This document shows, piece by piece, positions 1 through 10,914 of a stretch of 64,000 bases of DNA; position 1 is the stretch's first letter, and each line of letters starts with the position of its first letter. Both the position numbers and the translations under genes were made by a program. The DNA lies in contig JAPFQT010000411.1 of assembly GCA_027627225.1 (NCBI GenBank), forward strand, positions 35,001 through 99,000, read 5' to 3'. The notes under the pieces were generated by a model. That model did not search any database, had not been told where the DNA came from, and saw only the letters and a list, made by a program, of their open reading frames with translations. The DNA is from Congeria kusceri. Lineage: Eukaryota; Mollusca; Bivalvia; Myida; Dreissenidae.

Positions 1-396
1 AATAGAATGTAGATATTTTTATGGATCTTTTTTTAACAAATTCGTTTGGCAATACATTGTATACGTGTGTTTTTGATTTTTATAATGCTTTATGAACTTT
101 TAATTTTTGACTGGAACTTAATGACTTACACAGATTTATATTTATTGATTGAAATTAGTATATTGTAACCTATATACAGTAAAGAAATAATGAAGCAAAA
201 AGAGAAATTAATCCAATTATTGTCTTTTTGTTGGGAACGTCTTTAAGGTTCTTCAGCTGTAAGTATGATCGAAATATGCGCAGCAGTCAGAGGAGTTGAG
301 CACAAAAAATTTCGGGACGTAACAACTTAACTTCTCTCTCGTTAGTACGGACAGACGGACAAGTGGAACTCTTAATGCCTCCTACATTCTTACTTG
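1..396. other. AT-rich stretch without a gene
   Basis: I see no open frame, tandem repeat or inverted repeat here that I can support. The sequence is AT-rich and leads into the dispersed repeat that starts near 397. Confidence 0.5.
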
Positions 397-1085
397 CAGG
401 ATACACGTTTTTGTTGTTGTTTATAAACAATGATTATTGCCAGAATACATGCTTGTAATGGGAGAAAGGGGCTGGGGTTGGTAGTTTTTTTAATTTGTTT
501 GTTGGTATTTTCGTACTCACGAAATACAACACTATTTTGCCGAAATTAACTTATTTGGATAACGTCTATAACTAGATATCTACAAAGGTGCTAATTTAAA
601 AAAGGGAACAGCCCGCAATGTAAAACGTTCTTAATAGGTGGAGTGATATGCTACTATATATTTGGTGGATAAATAAGAGAAGTTCTCGCAACTAATTTCA
701 AGGATTGAAATAGAAGATTCTTTCAGGGATTGAAATAGAAGACAATTGCAATTTGTAACACCACTAAGAAGATTTTACTTCTTTTACTACGTATTTTACA
801 TAAAGGGCTGTAAAGATTCGCAACCGTTCACGCTCCATTATTGGGCTTCATACGGCCAAATGAATGTTAAAGAGGCTTCATGCGGCCAAATGCATGTTAA
901 ATAGGAACTGCATGATTATCATAGATTTATTCCGGGTCTGTTCCGTTACCCACTGAAAACGCTTTAAATGACATAATAACGTCAACATCGACAAAAACTA
1001 CTTTATTTATCGAAAAATACAAATATATAGTTTCTGTCGATATAGACCCGTTTATCCTACAGCAACGGCTACATTCGGTTCTGAA
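397..1085 (+). repeat. Dispersed repeat, copy A1
   Basis: This stretch is a diverged direct copy of about 7945-8690. Shared landmarks in the same order include TTGTTGTTGTTTATAAACAA, a run reading GGGAACAGCCCGCAATGTA, and TACAGCAACGGCTACATT at the far end. I estimate roughly 80 percent identity by eye. No frame stays open across both copies, so this is not an exon. The family is not recognised. Confidence 0.7.
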
Positions 1086-1717
1086 CAAGAAAACAAGAAC
1101 TGCGCATGAACCAACAATCAGTCTTACTCATCGAGACGCTTTATATACATTTGCTATAAAGCCTATAAAAGTTTGCTGTGCAGCAAAGTATTATCATACG
1201 GTTAGTTTTAAATTTCTCTCCTAATACGCATTTCTGAACAGAGTGATTCTATACATGTATTAAAATATTATGTTAAAAATATACTTACACCATACGAATA
1301 AATGGATGGTTTTATGTTATAATTTTCGTACAAAATCGTACTGTCCCTCATTAACATCTAAATACAAATTAATTATTAAACGCAATCTAGGGAGACCATT
1401 GAACAGAGCAGACAAAGAACATTTTACAGCAAAATATATTTTATATGTAAAAGGACAGTTGATGTTTATTTTATCTGCGAACACAGAATTGTACGACAGG
1501 ATGAAATCTTAAAGCTGCATATATACACTACTATTGATCCTTATACGCTTTCTTATACATGGACTTAATCAAAACTTCACGCAAAATGCACAACTAGAGA
1601 TAATATTACAACAATAACTAAACTAACACATAGTACTATTATAGCTATGAAGTTTTCTATGACAATGTTACAGACATTAAATTATGAATGCTTATGAATT
1701 TTAATATAGAAAATAAT
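1086..1717. other. Unique AT-rich stretch without a gene
   Basis: An 80-codon open frame at 1270-1512 has no recognisable domain, no convincing splice context and AT-biased composition, so I treat it as chance. The stretch ends at the border of a hAT-like element. Confidence 0.5.
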
Positions 1718-2991
1718 TAGTGTTGTTAATCATTGTCCAAAATTTTAGTCGATTAATCAGCAACAAGTTCTGACTAAATAACCGATTAATCAGGATTCGT
1801 GACAGTTAAGGAAATACACCCTAGACTGCAACGTTCACTGATTTATATTGTTTTATTTAGTTTAGCAATCAATATGTGTCTGATTTATATTGCAATTATG
1901 AAGGAAATACTAGGCCTAAAACATGTTTCGTGAATTCAGTTTGTGAACTGCATTATCCTACTAACGCGCTGGACTACTAACAAGATACATATCAGATATA
2001 TTAATTATTGAAAAGTTAAGCAACCGCACAAACACAATAAATCTTTATCTTGTGTTGGGTACAAACATGCAAAAATGATAAAAAAATACAACAAACATGA
2101 CGTAGATAAAATATGTAATGCTAAGGGTCTAAAGATATAAGCAATACCCATAGATTTGTTTATCCTTGTATTAATGTTGTTATTTTAAGCTGCCCGCAGC
2201 ATGACGTGCTTGGTGAGCAATTGGTATAATGGACCTATCATGCGTCGTGTGTCTTCCGTCCTCATGAAATCTCAGATGGAATCCATAATGGCTCTTTTTT
2301 TAATAAAAATGCAAACATTGCCTTTACAAACAAAACAGAGATAATTCATTTTTCATCCTATCTGGACCAATCTTTCAGTTTGTGTGTGACAGTATGACAT
2401 ACGCCGACGAAAAATAAAATCATAAACATCGAAGTCATTTCCTATGTAGAGACTTTTCATCCAATCTTAACAAAACTTCCATAATTTATATGTGGCCATG
2501 TGGAGCTACGGAGCTATTACCCCTTGTTTGTGAAAGAAATTGCAAATATTCTAAGACAGTGACTTAATTTTTCATAAAATCTTGATCAAATGTGCATAAG
2601 TTGTGTTGGACCATATAAAATATCACAACAGAGTCTTAAAATTGACCAGATCAGGCAATAACACCGGAATTATTGGTTGGGTGAAAATAAATGGGAAAAA
2701 ATGGACTACATGCAGGATGGGTATTTATTCTATTGAACAATGTATTTATTTATATGTGCATGTGTGTTATTTATTTACATTATTTGTAACTGAAACATGG
2801 GTACTAATAATACCTTCTGAATCGGATCACTTGTTAAAAGATAAAAGAAGAGCACTGGAAATTTTTCAAGAAAGGAAATTCGTGCGTAGATATCTTCAAT
2901 TAATCGACGAATCCCAAATCTTAATCGACTAATTAATCATTACCTATTAGTCGTTGATTAATCGACGAAATGATTAATCAGCGCAACACTA
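1718..2991. mobile_element. hAT-like non-autonomous DNA transposon
   Basis: The left end reads TAGTGTTGTTAATCAT and the right end is the inverted form, reading inward as TAGTGTTGCGCTGATTAATC. The flanking 8-mers AAAATAAT (1710-1717) and AATATAAT (2992-2999) match at 7 of 8 positions. An 8-bp target duplication and TAGTGTTG-like termini are typical of the hAT superfamily. Further GATTAATC and TCGATTAATC motifs lie just inside both ends. A 109-codon open frame at 2603-2932 shows no hAT transposase or BED zinc-finger signature, so the element of about 1.27 kb is probably non-autonomous or decayed. Confidence 0.6.
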
Positions 2992-3029
2992 AATATAATA
3001 TTAATTACAGTTGTTCAACAAGTTTGGCT

Positions 3030-3187
3030 GAGTATAAAGTCCTTCTGGTTATTGTCCGGTCGAGTCAATCAATCGGAAGCAACTGCTGCTAAGTTTAGTA
3101 CTAGAAACACCTAGTTGTCTCCCGTGCTACTGATTGGACATTGATAACAACTTTTATGATAAGCGTTATTTTGGTCGCGATAACAAT
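3030..3187 (+). repeat. Dispersed repeat segment, second shared block
   Basis: The stretch containing GGAAGCAACTGCTGCTA, ACACCTAGTTGTCTC and TTATTTTGGTCGCGA also occurs at about 8960-9130. It therefore extends the A1/A2 repeat pair, with the hAT-like element and other sequence lying between the two blocks in this copy. Confidence 0.6.
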
Positions 3188-3530
3188 AATTCTAACATGA
3201 TACTCGCTAATTTTTCTATAGACAAAGAACAAAATTGTAGCGTTGTTAAACTACCTATAAACAACGCAAAAAGAAGTCCCGGTTCTGAGCGGAGCATCAT
3301 AAAAAGTAGTTCCATTTACAATTGCAAAACTATATGTCAAATCATGTTAGAATCGAAATAATGATCGCATTATCGTTGTTAATCGGCCAATAAACAACTC
3401 TTTGTCCTTCTGATGCGTGGCTATTAAACAACTCGGGCTAACGCACTCGTGGTTTAATTCCTACGCATCAGAACTCAAAATCGTTGTTTATTGGCCGATA
3501 AACAACGATAAATCAAAAATTATTTCTTAA
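3188..3530 (-). mobile_element. Palindromic two-module MITE, copy 1 (full length)
   Basis: This is a full copy of a family of about 340 bp found at least fourteen times in the window. Read on its own strand, module 1 starts TTAAGAAATAATTTT and is a nested palindrome. Its outer arms contain the self-complementary TTGTTTATTGGCCAATAAAC type sequence, its inner arms carry TTCTGATGCGTAGGAATT and its complement, and the tip is GGGCGTTAGCCC. Module 1 closes with CGAAAATTATTTC. Module 2 follows directly and is bounded by ATTCTAACATGAT and its inverse ATCATGTTAGAAT. No coding potential is seen. Confidence 0.8.
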
Positions 3531-3734
3531 ATGACACATGGGCCCATATTCATAAATTTTCTTAACCATTCTTAACTTAAGTTGAAAATAAATCAATATT
3601 AGTATTGTATATTATTTTGCTTTGCAATATGTACTTGACAGATACTATATATTAACAAACTAGGTATTATATTGCAACTTATGTAACAAAATCTTAAAAC
3701 AGTGCATTTCTTTGTCAAAAAATCCAGCCAATGT

Positions 3735-3865
3735 CTGCCAATAAACAACTCTTTGCTTTTCTGATGCGTGCGTAATAAACACGCTCGTGGTTTAATTCAC
3801 ACTCATAAGAACTCCAAATTGTTGAATATTGGCCGATAAAAAACGATAAATCCAAATTAATTTTT
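3735..3865 (-). mobile_element. Palindromic MITE, copy 2 (module 1 only)
   Basis: Only the module 1 palindrome is present, diverged, with the ATGCGTG...CACTCAT inner arms still readable. It sits immediately before copy 3. Confidence 0.65.
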
Positions 3866-3870
3866 ATTAC

Positions 3871-4125
3871 AATTCTAACATTCTTTTTAATTTTTCTATA
3901 TACAAAGAACAAAATTATCGTTGTTAAACTTTCTGATATACAACGCTTAAAGAAGTGCCGATTCTCAGCTGAGCTTACTAAAAAGTAGTTCCATTACAAT
4001 TGTAAAAATATGTCAAATCATGTTAGAATCGAAATAATTTTCGCATTATTGTTGTTTATAGGCCAATAAACAACTCTTTGTCGTTCTGATGCGTGGCTAA
4101 ATTCCTACGCATCAGAACTCCAAAC
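3871..4125 (-). mobile_element. Palindromic MITE, copy 3 (truncated)
   Basis: Module 2 is present from ATTCTAACAT at 3871, followed by part of module 1. The copy breaks off after CAGAACTCCAAAC, inside the palindrome. Confidence 0.7.
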
Positions 4126-4529
4126 TAAAAGACTAATTGAAAGTAATATACACTATGTTGCCTAAAGTGACAATGGTGGTTAACAGTAAATACATGAAAG
4201 AAATATAGCTGATAAAATCAGTAACCAGACATCAATCGGAGAGAGCAGGGCCCGTATTAAAAAAAAAACTCTTTAGGAAAAACTGTATAGGTAGTTATAC
4301 ATTAAATGTTTAAACTAGTAAATATTGCTTAGATGTTTAGTATTTAACTTTTATGCAAACTTAAATGAAGTACAACTTAAGTTAGGATTACCCTAAGGAG
4401 CTTTGTGAATACCGGCACAGACCTCCGTCAAGGCAGGATCCGGATCACACACAGCTATGTGCTATTATTGTTCCTAGTATTTTTGGCCAAACAACCACCA
4501 AAGCAGTCCTCGAAGAGTTATAGAGCATA
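4126..4529. other. Spacer without a gene
   Basis: I see no supported gene or repeat structure between the MITE cluster and the interspersed repeat that begins near 4530. Confidence 0.4.
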
Positions 4530-4687
4530 ATGTGGCAAAATTCCCTCGCTAATAAAGAATACTTTCAATATTCCTGGATCCAGGCGATGATCCGGATCAC
4601 CATCAAAATTTCAACACGTGTTCATACACCCATTTCAAACTTTCCCAGAATGGTTCATGCAAATCCGTTTCTAACTAAAGTTGCTAA
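4530..4687 (+). repeat. Interspersed repeat whose tail runs into the minisatellite
   Basis: The segment with CTGGATCCAGGCGATGATCC and ATCACCATCAAAATTTC recurs as a diverged copy at about 7190-7350 (CATGGATTCAGACGGTGATCC, ATCACCACCGAAAT). Its tail reads AAAGTTGCTAACAGACCTACAG and runs directly into the 23-bp minisatellite. Confidence 0.6.
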
Positions 4688-5769
4688 CAGACCTACAGAC
4701 ATACAACCCACAGACCGACACACAGACAAACCACATACCTACACACAGACTAACCACATACCTACAAACAGACACACCACAGACCTACAAACAGACAAAC
4801 CACAGACCTACACACACTTAAACCACAGACCTACAAACAGACAAACCACAGACCTACAAACAGACAAACCACAGACCTACAAACAGACAAACCACAGACC
4901 TGCACACAGACAAACCACAGACCTACAAGCAGACAAACTACATACCTACACACAGACAAACCACAGACCTACAAACAGACAAACCACAGACCTGCACACA
5001 GACAAACCACAGGCCTGCACACAGACAAAGCACAGACCTGCACACAGACAAACCACAGAACTGCACACAGACAAACCATAGACCTGCACACAGAGAAACC
5101 AAAGACATGCACACAGACAAACCACAGACCTACAAGCAGACAAACCAAAGACCTGCACACAGACAAACCACAGACCTACACACAGACAAACCACAGACCT
5201 ACAAGCAGACAAACCACAGACCTGCACACAGACAAACCACAGACCTACACACAGACAAACCACAGACCTACACAGAGGTAAACCACAGACCTACAAACAG
5301 ACCTACAAACAGACAAACAACAGACCTACGAACAGACAAGCCACAGACCTACACACAGACAAACCACAGACCTACACACAAACAAACCACAGACCTACAA
5401 ACAGACAAACCACAGACATACACTGAGACAAACCACAGACCTACAAACAGACAACCCACAGACCTACACACAGAAAAACCACAGACCGTCACACAGAAAA
5501 CCAACAGACCTACAAACAGAAAAACCACAGACCTACACACAGACAGACCACAGACCTACACACAGACAAACTACAGACCTCCACACAGACAAACAACAGA
5601 CCTACACATAGACAAACCACTGACCTACAAACAGACAAACCACAGACCTACACACAGACAAACCAGATACCTACAAACTGACAAACCACAGACCTAAACA
5701 CAGACAAACCACAGACCATCACACAGAGACAAACCACATACATACACACATACAAACCAAAGACCTACA
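4688..5769 (+). repeat. 23-bp minisatellite, block 1
   Basis: About 47 units of 23 bp are built on ACCACAGACCTAC followed by AMACAGACAA, with CTACAC, CTACAA and CTGCAC variants. The unit has no stop codon in most frames, so long open frames cover it on both strands (for example 4530-5081 and 5107-5697). Those frames read as low-complexity T/D/K/P/Q/H/R text and are not genes. The block starts at the tail of an interspersed repeat and ends where a truncated MITE begins. Confidence 0.9.
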
Positions 5770-5950
5770 CGTGGTTATTAAACGAATCGGACTAACGCCT
5801 TGAATTCCTACGCATCAGAACTCTAAATAGTTGTTTATTGGCCGATTATCAACGATTAATCTTAAATATCATAATGTCAAAATGAGAATTCTGCTAACCT
5901 AATTTTAGGTATTTTAACGCATTTGAATCCATTATTGTGTTAATAAGAAG
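5770..5950 (-). repeat. Left arm of a 181-bp inverted repeat, containing a truncated MITE
   Basis: These 181 bp are the near-identical inverse of 6381-6561. The arm contains half of a palindromic MITE, from CGTGGTTATTAAAC to GATTAATCTTAA, plus about 80 bp of its flank ending AATAAGAAG. The two arms bracket minisatellite block 2. Confidence 0.85.
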
Positions 5951-6333
5951 CCACAGAAAAACCACAGACCTACACACAGACAAACCACAGACCTACTCAC
6001 AGACAAACCACAGACCTACAAACAGACAAGCCACAGACCTACAGACAGACAAAATACAGATACAAACACGAGAACCACAGACCTACACACAGACAAACCA
6101 CAGACCTACACAAAGACAAACCACAGACCTACACACAGACAAAACACAGACCTAAACAAATACAAACCACAGACCTGCACACAGACAACCCACAGACCTA
6201 CAGACAGATAAACAACAGACCTACACACATACAAACCACAGACCTACAGACAGACAAACTACAGACCTATACACAGACAAACCACAGACCTACACACAGA
6301 CAAACTACACACATACAGACATACAAACCAGCG
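5951..6333 (+). repeat. 23-bp minisatellite, block 2
   Basis: About 16 units of the same ACCACAGACCTAC family lie here in the same orientation as block 1, with more variants. A 72-codon open frame at 5937-6155 is a by-product of the repeat. Confidence 0.88.
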
Positions 6334-6380
6334 CCGAAAAAAAGCATGACGTCCATGGCGGAGGATAAAATTGTTAAACA

Positions 6381-6561
6381 CTTCTTATTAACACAATAAT
6401 GGATTCAAATGCGTTAAAATACCTAAAATTAGGTTAGCAGAATTCTCATTATGACATTATGATATTTAAGATTAATCGTTGTTAATCGACCAATAAACAA
6501 CTATTTAGAGTTCTGATGCGTAGGAATTAAAGGCGTTAGTCCGAGTGGTTAAATAACCACG
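6381..6561 (+). repeat. Right arm of the 181-bp inverted repeat
   Basis: This is the inverse of 5770-5950, starting CTTCTTATTAACACAATAAT and ending AAATAACCACG. Its last part is the first part of a MITE that continues intact to 6776, so the right side probably holds the original and the left side the copy. Confidence 0.85.
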
Positions 6562-6776
6562 CATCAGAAATCCTAATACCGTAGTTGTTTATTGGCCGAT
6601 AAACAGCGATAATGCGAAAATTATTTCGATTCTAACATGATCTGACATTTTTGCAATTGAAAAGAGAATAATATTTTACTATGCTGCTCTCATAATCGGG
6701 ACTTCTTTTTGCGTAGTTTAACAACGATAACTTTGCACTTTGTCTGTAAAACAATCAGCAAGTATCATGTTAGAAT
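6466..6776 (+). mobile_element. Palindromic MITE, copy 5 (full length)
   Basis: The copy runs from TTAAGATTAATCG through the GGCGTTAGTCCGAGTGG tip to ATCATGTTAGAAT, with both modules present. It overlaps the right arm of the 181-bp inverted repeat. Confidence 0.75.
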
Positions 6777-7944
6777 ATTGTAGTAGTGGTAGTAGCAGTA
6801 CCGGTTGTTGCTGTTGTAGAACTGTTATTGTTGTAGTGGTGATAGAAATCATGGATAGAGACCAGTCCTGCAATTTCACGACATCCTCGTGCACAGTGAC
6901 ATATTGGCACATGTCCAGTCAGGAAATGTTTTCTGCATCGATCGATATTGGAAAAGCAAAGGGAAACCGTAAAACGCATGTATAACACACGAAAGCTATA
7001 TATTCTGGTGGTCTTTGCTTTATTTACTAGCACGACAAATGGAATGCGAATTAAATCACCACCACCGAGAGCAACAAGATCATCATCATCAACAACAACA
7101 ACAATCCTTTAAGATGTTTTGCAAACGTATGATATGTTACACAGCATAATTTGCAATTTAACGTACCTCCCTATAATTAGGCAATGATTAAGAATCCTTT
7201 AAAAATCCATGGATTCAGACGGTGATCCAGATCACCACCGAAATACAACATTTTGTTTATTGGCCCTTGTTCAACATTCACAGAAAATTTCATACATAAG
7301 CGTTCAAAACTTTTTGCGAAAAGTTGCTAATTAAGAAACAAACATATCAGCCGACAAAAAAACACAATTATTAGTATTAGTATTATTATTATATTTCCAA
7401 GTGGATCAAACTCTCGTACGATATTTGAAATACGTTACATTTCGTAACAGTTCACGAAATCATCTTGATTTAATTACATATTTGCCGCTGAATGCTGCAT
7501 CTCATATCAATTTCTAACTTTATCATGAACTCTAAAAGAACATTCTGTTCTGTGCCTGACTTTTAAATCAGTATCGGTTCTTTTATATATTAACTATGCG
7601 AACTTGTTTAGTAAAATTTAGGAAAACTGTATTTTGTTCCAATCATTATTTTATAATTCGGACGTGAAATACAATATTCACTACCGTAAGATCGTCGATT
7701 TCCTGTCAAAGTAACAACATGATTTTGTATTCCTAAAGTACAATGCGACAATTTACTTATTGTAGAGAAACTTAAAATTACGGATTTGTGGTTAAACAGT
7801 TTAATACGGCCGAAAATAAAACACTGTTTGTGTCCCATTCCCCTACATACCTGTAATAATAACCCCTACCCAAAGTATGTTGTAATAAATGTCCAAAATG
7901 TTTTCATCTTGCCATTTTTTTAAATTCATTTTTTTTAAAGACGG
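6777..7944. other. Non-coding spacer with triplet-rich patches
   Basis: There are imperfect GTA/GTT triplet runs at 6779-6845 and CAC/CAT/CAA triplets at 7060-7105. A diverged copy of the 4530 repeat lies at 7190-7350. A short block containing GCATCGATCGATA (about 6890-6985) recurs near 11620-11740. Open frames of 64-87 codons here overlap the triplet runs or have no recognisable content. Confidence 0.5.
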
Positions 7945-9130
7945 TTCCTTGCAGGACACACGTTTTTGTTGTTGTTTATAAACAATGACTATTGCCAGAG
8001 TACATGCTTGTAATGGGGTGGCGGAAAGGGTTGGTTGTTTTTATTTTGTTTATTTTCGTATCTCACGTAATACATTATATTGCCGAAAAAATGATATCTG
8101 GAGAGTATATCCATGTCAGTATACAGGCATGTGTCGGCGGAGGAAGAAAACAAACACTATTTTATTTTCCGCGTAAGCAAAAGTTAAATAATTAACTGTC
8201 TATAACTAGATATCTACAAAGGTGCTAAATAGGGAACAGCCCGCAATGTACAATGTCGCATAATAGGTAGAGTGATGTCACTATATATTTGGCGGATAAC
8301 TGACAGAAGTTCTCGCAACTAAATATAAGTTGTTCTTTCAAGGAGTGAAATAGAAGAAATTTTCGATTTTTAAAACCACTAAGATTTTACTTCTTTTACT
8401 ACATATTTTACATAAAGGGCTGTTAAGATCCCCAACCGTTCACGCGCCATTACTGGGCTTCATACGACCGAATGCATGTTAAATAGGGACTGCACGATTA
8501 TCATAGATTTATTCCGGATCTGTTTCGTTACCCACTAACAAAAAACGCTTTATATTACACTCATAGAAAAACGTCAACATCAACAAAAAGTATTGTATTA
8601 GTCGCAAAATGCAAATGTATATTTTCTGTCGATACAGACCGGTTTATCCTACAGCAACGGCTACATTAGTTTTTGAGTTAGAAAATCAGAAATGTATTAT
8701 ATACATCATCCTTCTGGACCGTATTCCAGAACAATCTTAAGTAATATCGTGTTCTTAAGCTAACCGTAAAATCAACATTTTATTTAACTCATTATTTCTT
8801 TTGCATTGTGCTGACTGTTAATTAATTATCACATATACTATTAATGTTTGTTCATATAAACATAAACATAATTACAACATTATACGCAGTTCATAAAATA
8901 TAACAGTTTGAAATGTTTAACTTAAGTGAAAGTATGATAAGATGCACTCAAGATGCTTCTGGAATACGACCCCTGGTTATAGTCTGTTTGGCGATTAATA
9001 TAAGGGAAGCAACTGCTGCTAGGAGTTTTTCAAAGAGTAACACCTAGTTGTCTCTCGTGTTAATGATCGAATTTGTTGACTACTTAGCTTGTATGATCAG
9101 CATTATTTTGGTCGCGAAAACAATACTTTT
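7945..9130 (+). repeat. Dispersed repeat, copy A2
   Basis: The first part (7945-8690) is the diverged copy of 397-1085. The last part (about 8960-9130) matches 3030-3187 through GAAGCAACTGCTGCTA, ACACCTAGTTGTCTC and TTATTTTGGTCGCGA. Copy A1 is split between those blocks by other sequence, including the hAT-like element. No protein signature is seen. Confidence 0.65.
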
Positions 9131-9309
9131 AATACGACTACTATAATTATAGTTTGACTGCTTTCATTTTATTAATATTGAATAGCACAATTATAATACG
9201 TTACATCTTATAATAGGCTTCACTTCTTTCAAACTAGATAAAATGCAATCGTCAGGCGCACAAGCAATGATATAAATGGATTTAAAGTACACCAATGAAC
9301 ATCAGTTAT

Positions 9310-9565
9310 TTCTGTGTGTGTATGTGTGGTGATACACAATTTTGTATCGAGTGCACCGAGATTCGCTCCCATGTGATAATCGCCTCGAAGGCTTATTGTT
9401 TGGGTTACAAAAATAGTGTTAATGCAATAGACGATCCGTTCCAGAGGCGACCCAGGGTATTTTAGTGCCCGGTGTGAAGCACCTGGTACACTGCACCTCG
9501 TGGGCTTGAACCTACGACGCCTCGTTTTTTGAAGCCAGTGTTTTACCACTAGACCACGGATCCGC
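9310..9565 (-). mobile_element. tRNA-derived SINE (tRNA-Val-like head), copy A
   Basis: On the minus strand the head reads GCGGATCCGTGGTCTAGTGG, which contains an A-box-like TGGTCTAGTGG. A degraded B box reads GTAGGTTCAAGCCC. The body continues GAGGTGCAGTGTACC and ends in a CACACATACACACA tail. The same head, body and tail order recurs at 23307-23585. A 106-codon open frame over this copy is incidental. Confidence 0.75.
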
Positions 9566-9654
9566 TATGAATGATATCTCTGTGCATGTCAGTACTTTTA
9601 TGTCTGTAATCACATGTTCAGGAAGATATCACTATCAATAAACATAACAAGAAA

Positions 9655-10535
9655 TGTTCGTAAAACAGGTATGCCCCCTAACGACTTAGGTTAAAAGCAA
9701 TCTTTAAAATATAAAGTTTGGTGAAGATCGGATAAAAACAGTTGGACATAAAGAGCAGAAACTATTAAAACGGAATAAAATCAAGGGCGATAACTCTGCA
9801 GTTCCTGAGGCGATTTAGTTCATCGAACTTAGCTGAGATGTTATGCCCTCAAACGTTTGCATCAAATTTGGTGAAGATAGGATGAAAACCGGTGGAACCT
9901 CAGAGCGGAAACGGCAAAAAGGCTAATTTATAATAATTTAAGGGCCATAACGTCACTGTTCCTGGGGTGATTTGGTCGATTATCGAACTTGATCGAAATA
10001 TAATGCCCACAAGGAGTTTCATCTAGTTTGGTGAAGAACCGCTTAAAACCGTTGGATTTAGAGAACAGAAATGGTTAAAAAGTCACATTTTAAATAATTT
10101 AAGGGCCATAACTCCACAACTCCTGGGGCGATTCGGCTGGTTATCGAACTTGGTCGAGATATTGTGACAGCAAACATTTTGATGAAGTTTGGTGAAGATC
10201 GGATGAAAACTGTTGGACCCAGAGAGCGGAAAAACTGTTTCCGCTCTCTGGGTCCAACAGTTTTCATCCGATCTTCACCAAACTTCATCAAAATGTTCGG
10301 AGGCCAATTTTAGATAATTCAGGGACTATAACTCCACGATTCCTAGGGCGATATGGCTGATTATCGAACTTGGCCGATATTTTATGAAAACAAACATGTT
10401 TATGAAGTTTTGTGAAGATCCGATGAAAACTGTTGGACTGAAAAATCGGAAACGAAATTGGTCTACCGATCGACAGACCGACCGACATTAGCAAACCAAT
10501 ATACCTAGACATCTTCGATTGGGGCATAATTATGA
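9655..10535 (+). repeat. Diverged 150-180-bp tandem repeat
   Basis: About five units share TTTGGTGAAGATCGGATGAA, AAACTGTTGGA, AGGGCCATAACTC and GGCGATTTGGCTGATTATCG. The block ends ATTAGCAAACCAATATACC and then a GGGGCATAATTA border. The same family, with the same ending, lies at 43309-44155 inside the intron of the B-box gene. Confidence 0.8.
10173..10297. repeat. Perfect 60-bp inverted repeat with a 5-nt loop
   Basis: Arm 10173-10232 starts AACATTTTGATGAAG and ends AGAGCGGAAA. Arm 10238-10297 is its exact reverse complement, and only AACTG separates them. All 60 positions pair. The arm sequence is one unit of the surrounding tandem repeat, flipped. Confidence 0.95.
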
Positions 10536-10574
10536 AATATGCAAGTATAGCAAAAGAATACGTCCATGTTCGAG

Positions 10575-10914
10575 TTAAGAAATAATTTTCCATTTTCGCT
10601 GTCCATCGGCCAATAAACAACGATATGGTTTTCTGATGCGTAGGAATTAAACCACGAGGGCGTTAGCCCGAGTGCTTAAATAGCCTCGCATCAGAACGAC
10701 AAATAGTTGTTTAGTGGCCGATTAACAACGATAATGCGAAAATTATTTTGATTCTAACATGATTTGACACATATTTTTACAATTGTAATTGGAACAAGTT
10801 TTTACTATGCTCCGCTGAGAATCAGGACTTCTTTTTGCGTTGTTAATTGGGTAGTTTAACAATGATAATTTTGTTCTTTGTCTATAGATAAATTAGCGAG
10901 TATCATGTTGGAGT
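10575..10914 (+). mobile_element. Palindromic MITE, copy 6 (full length)
   Basis: The copy runs from TTAAGAAATAATTTTCC through the tip GAGGGCGTTAGCCCGAGTG to TATCATGTTGGAGT, with both modules and good conservation. Confidence 0.85.

Noticed and set aside
4530..5697. Long open frames of 183 and 196 codons rich in T, D, K, P, Q, H and R
   Set aside because: They follow a 23-bp minisatellite whose unit lacks stops. The frame shifts from unit to unit and both strands are open.
9229..9549. 106-codon minus-strand open frame
   Set aside because: It overlaps a tRNA-derived SINE and its text is not conserved in the second copy at 23307-23585.
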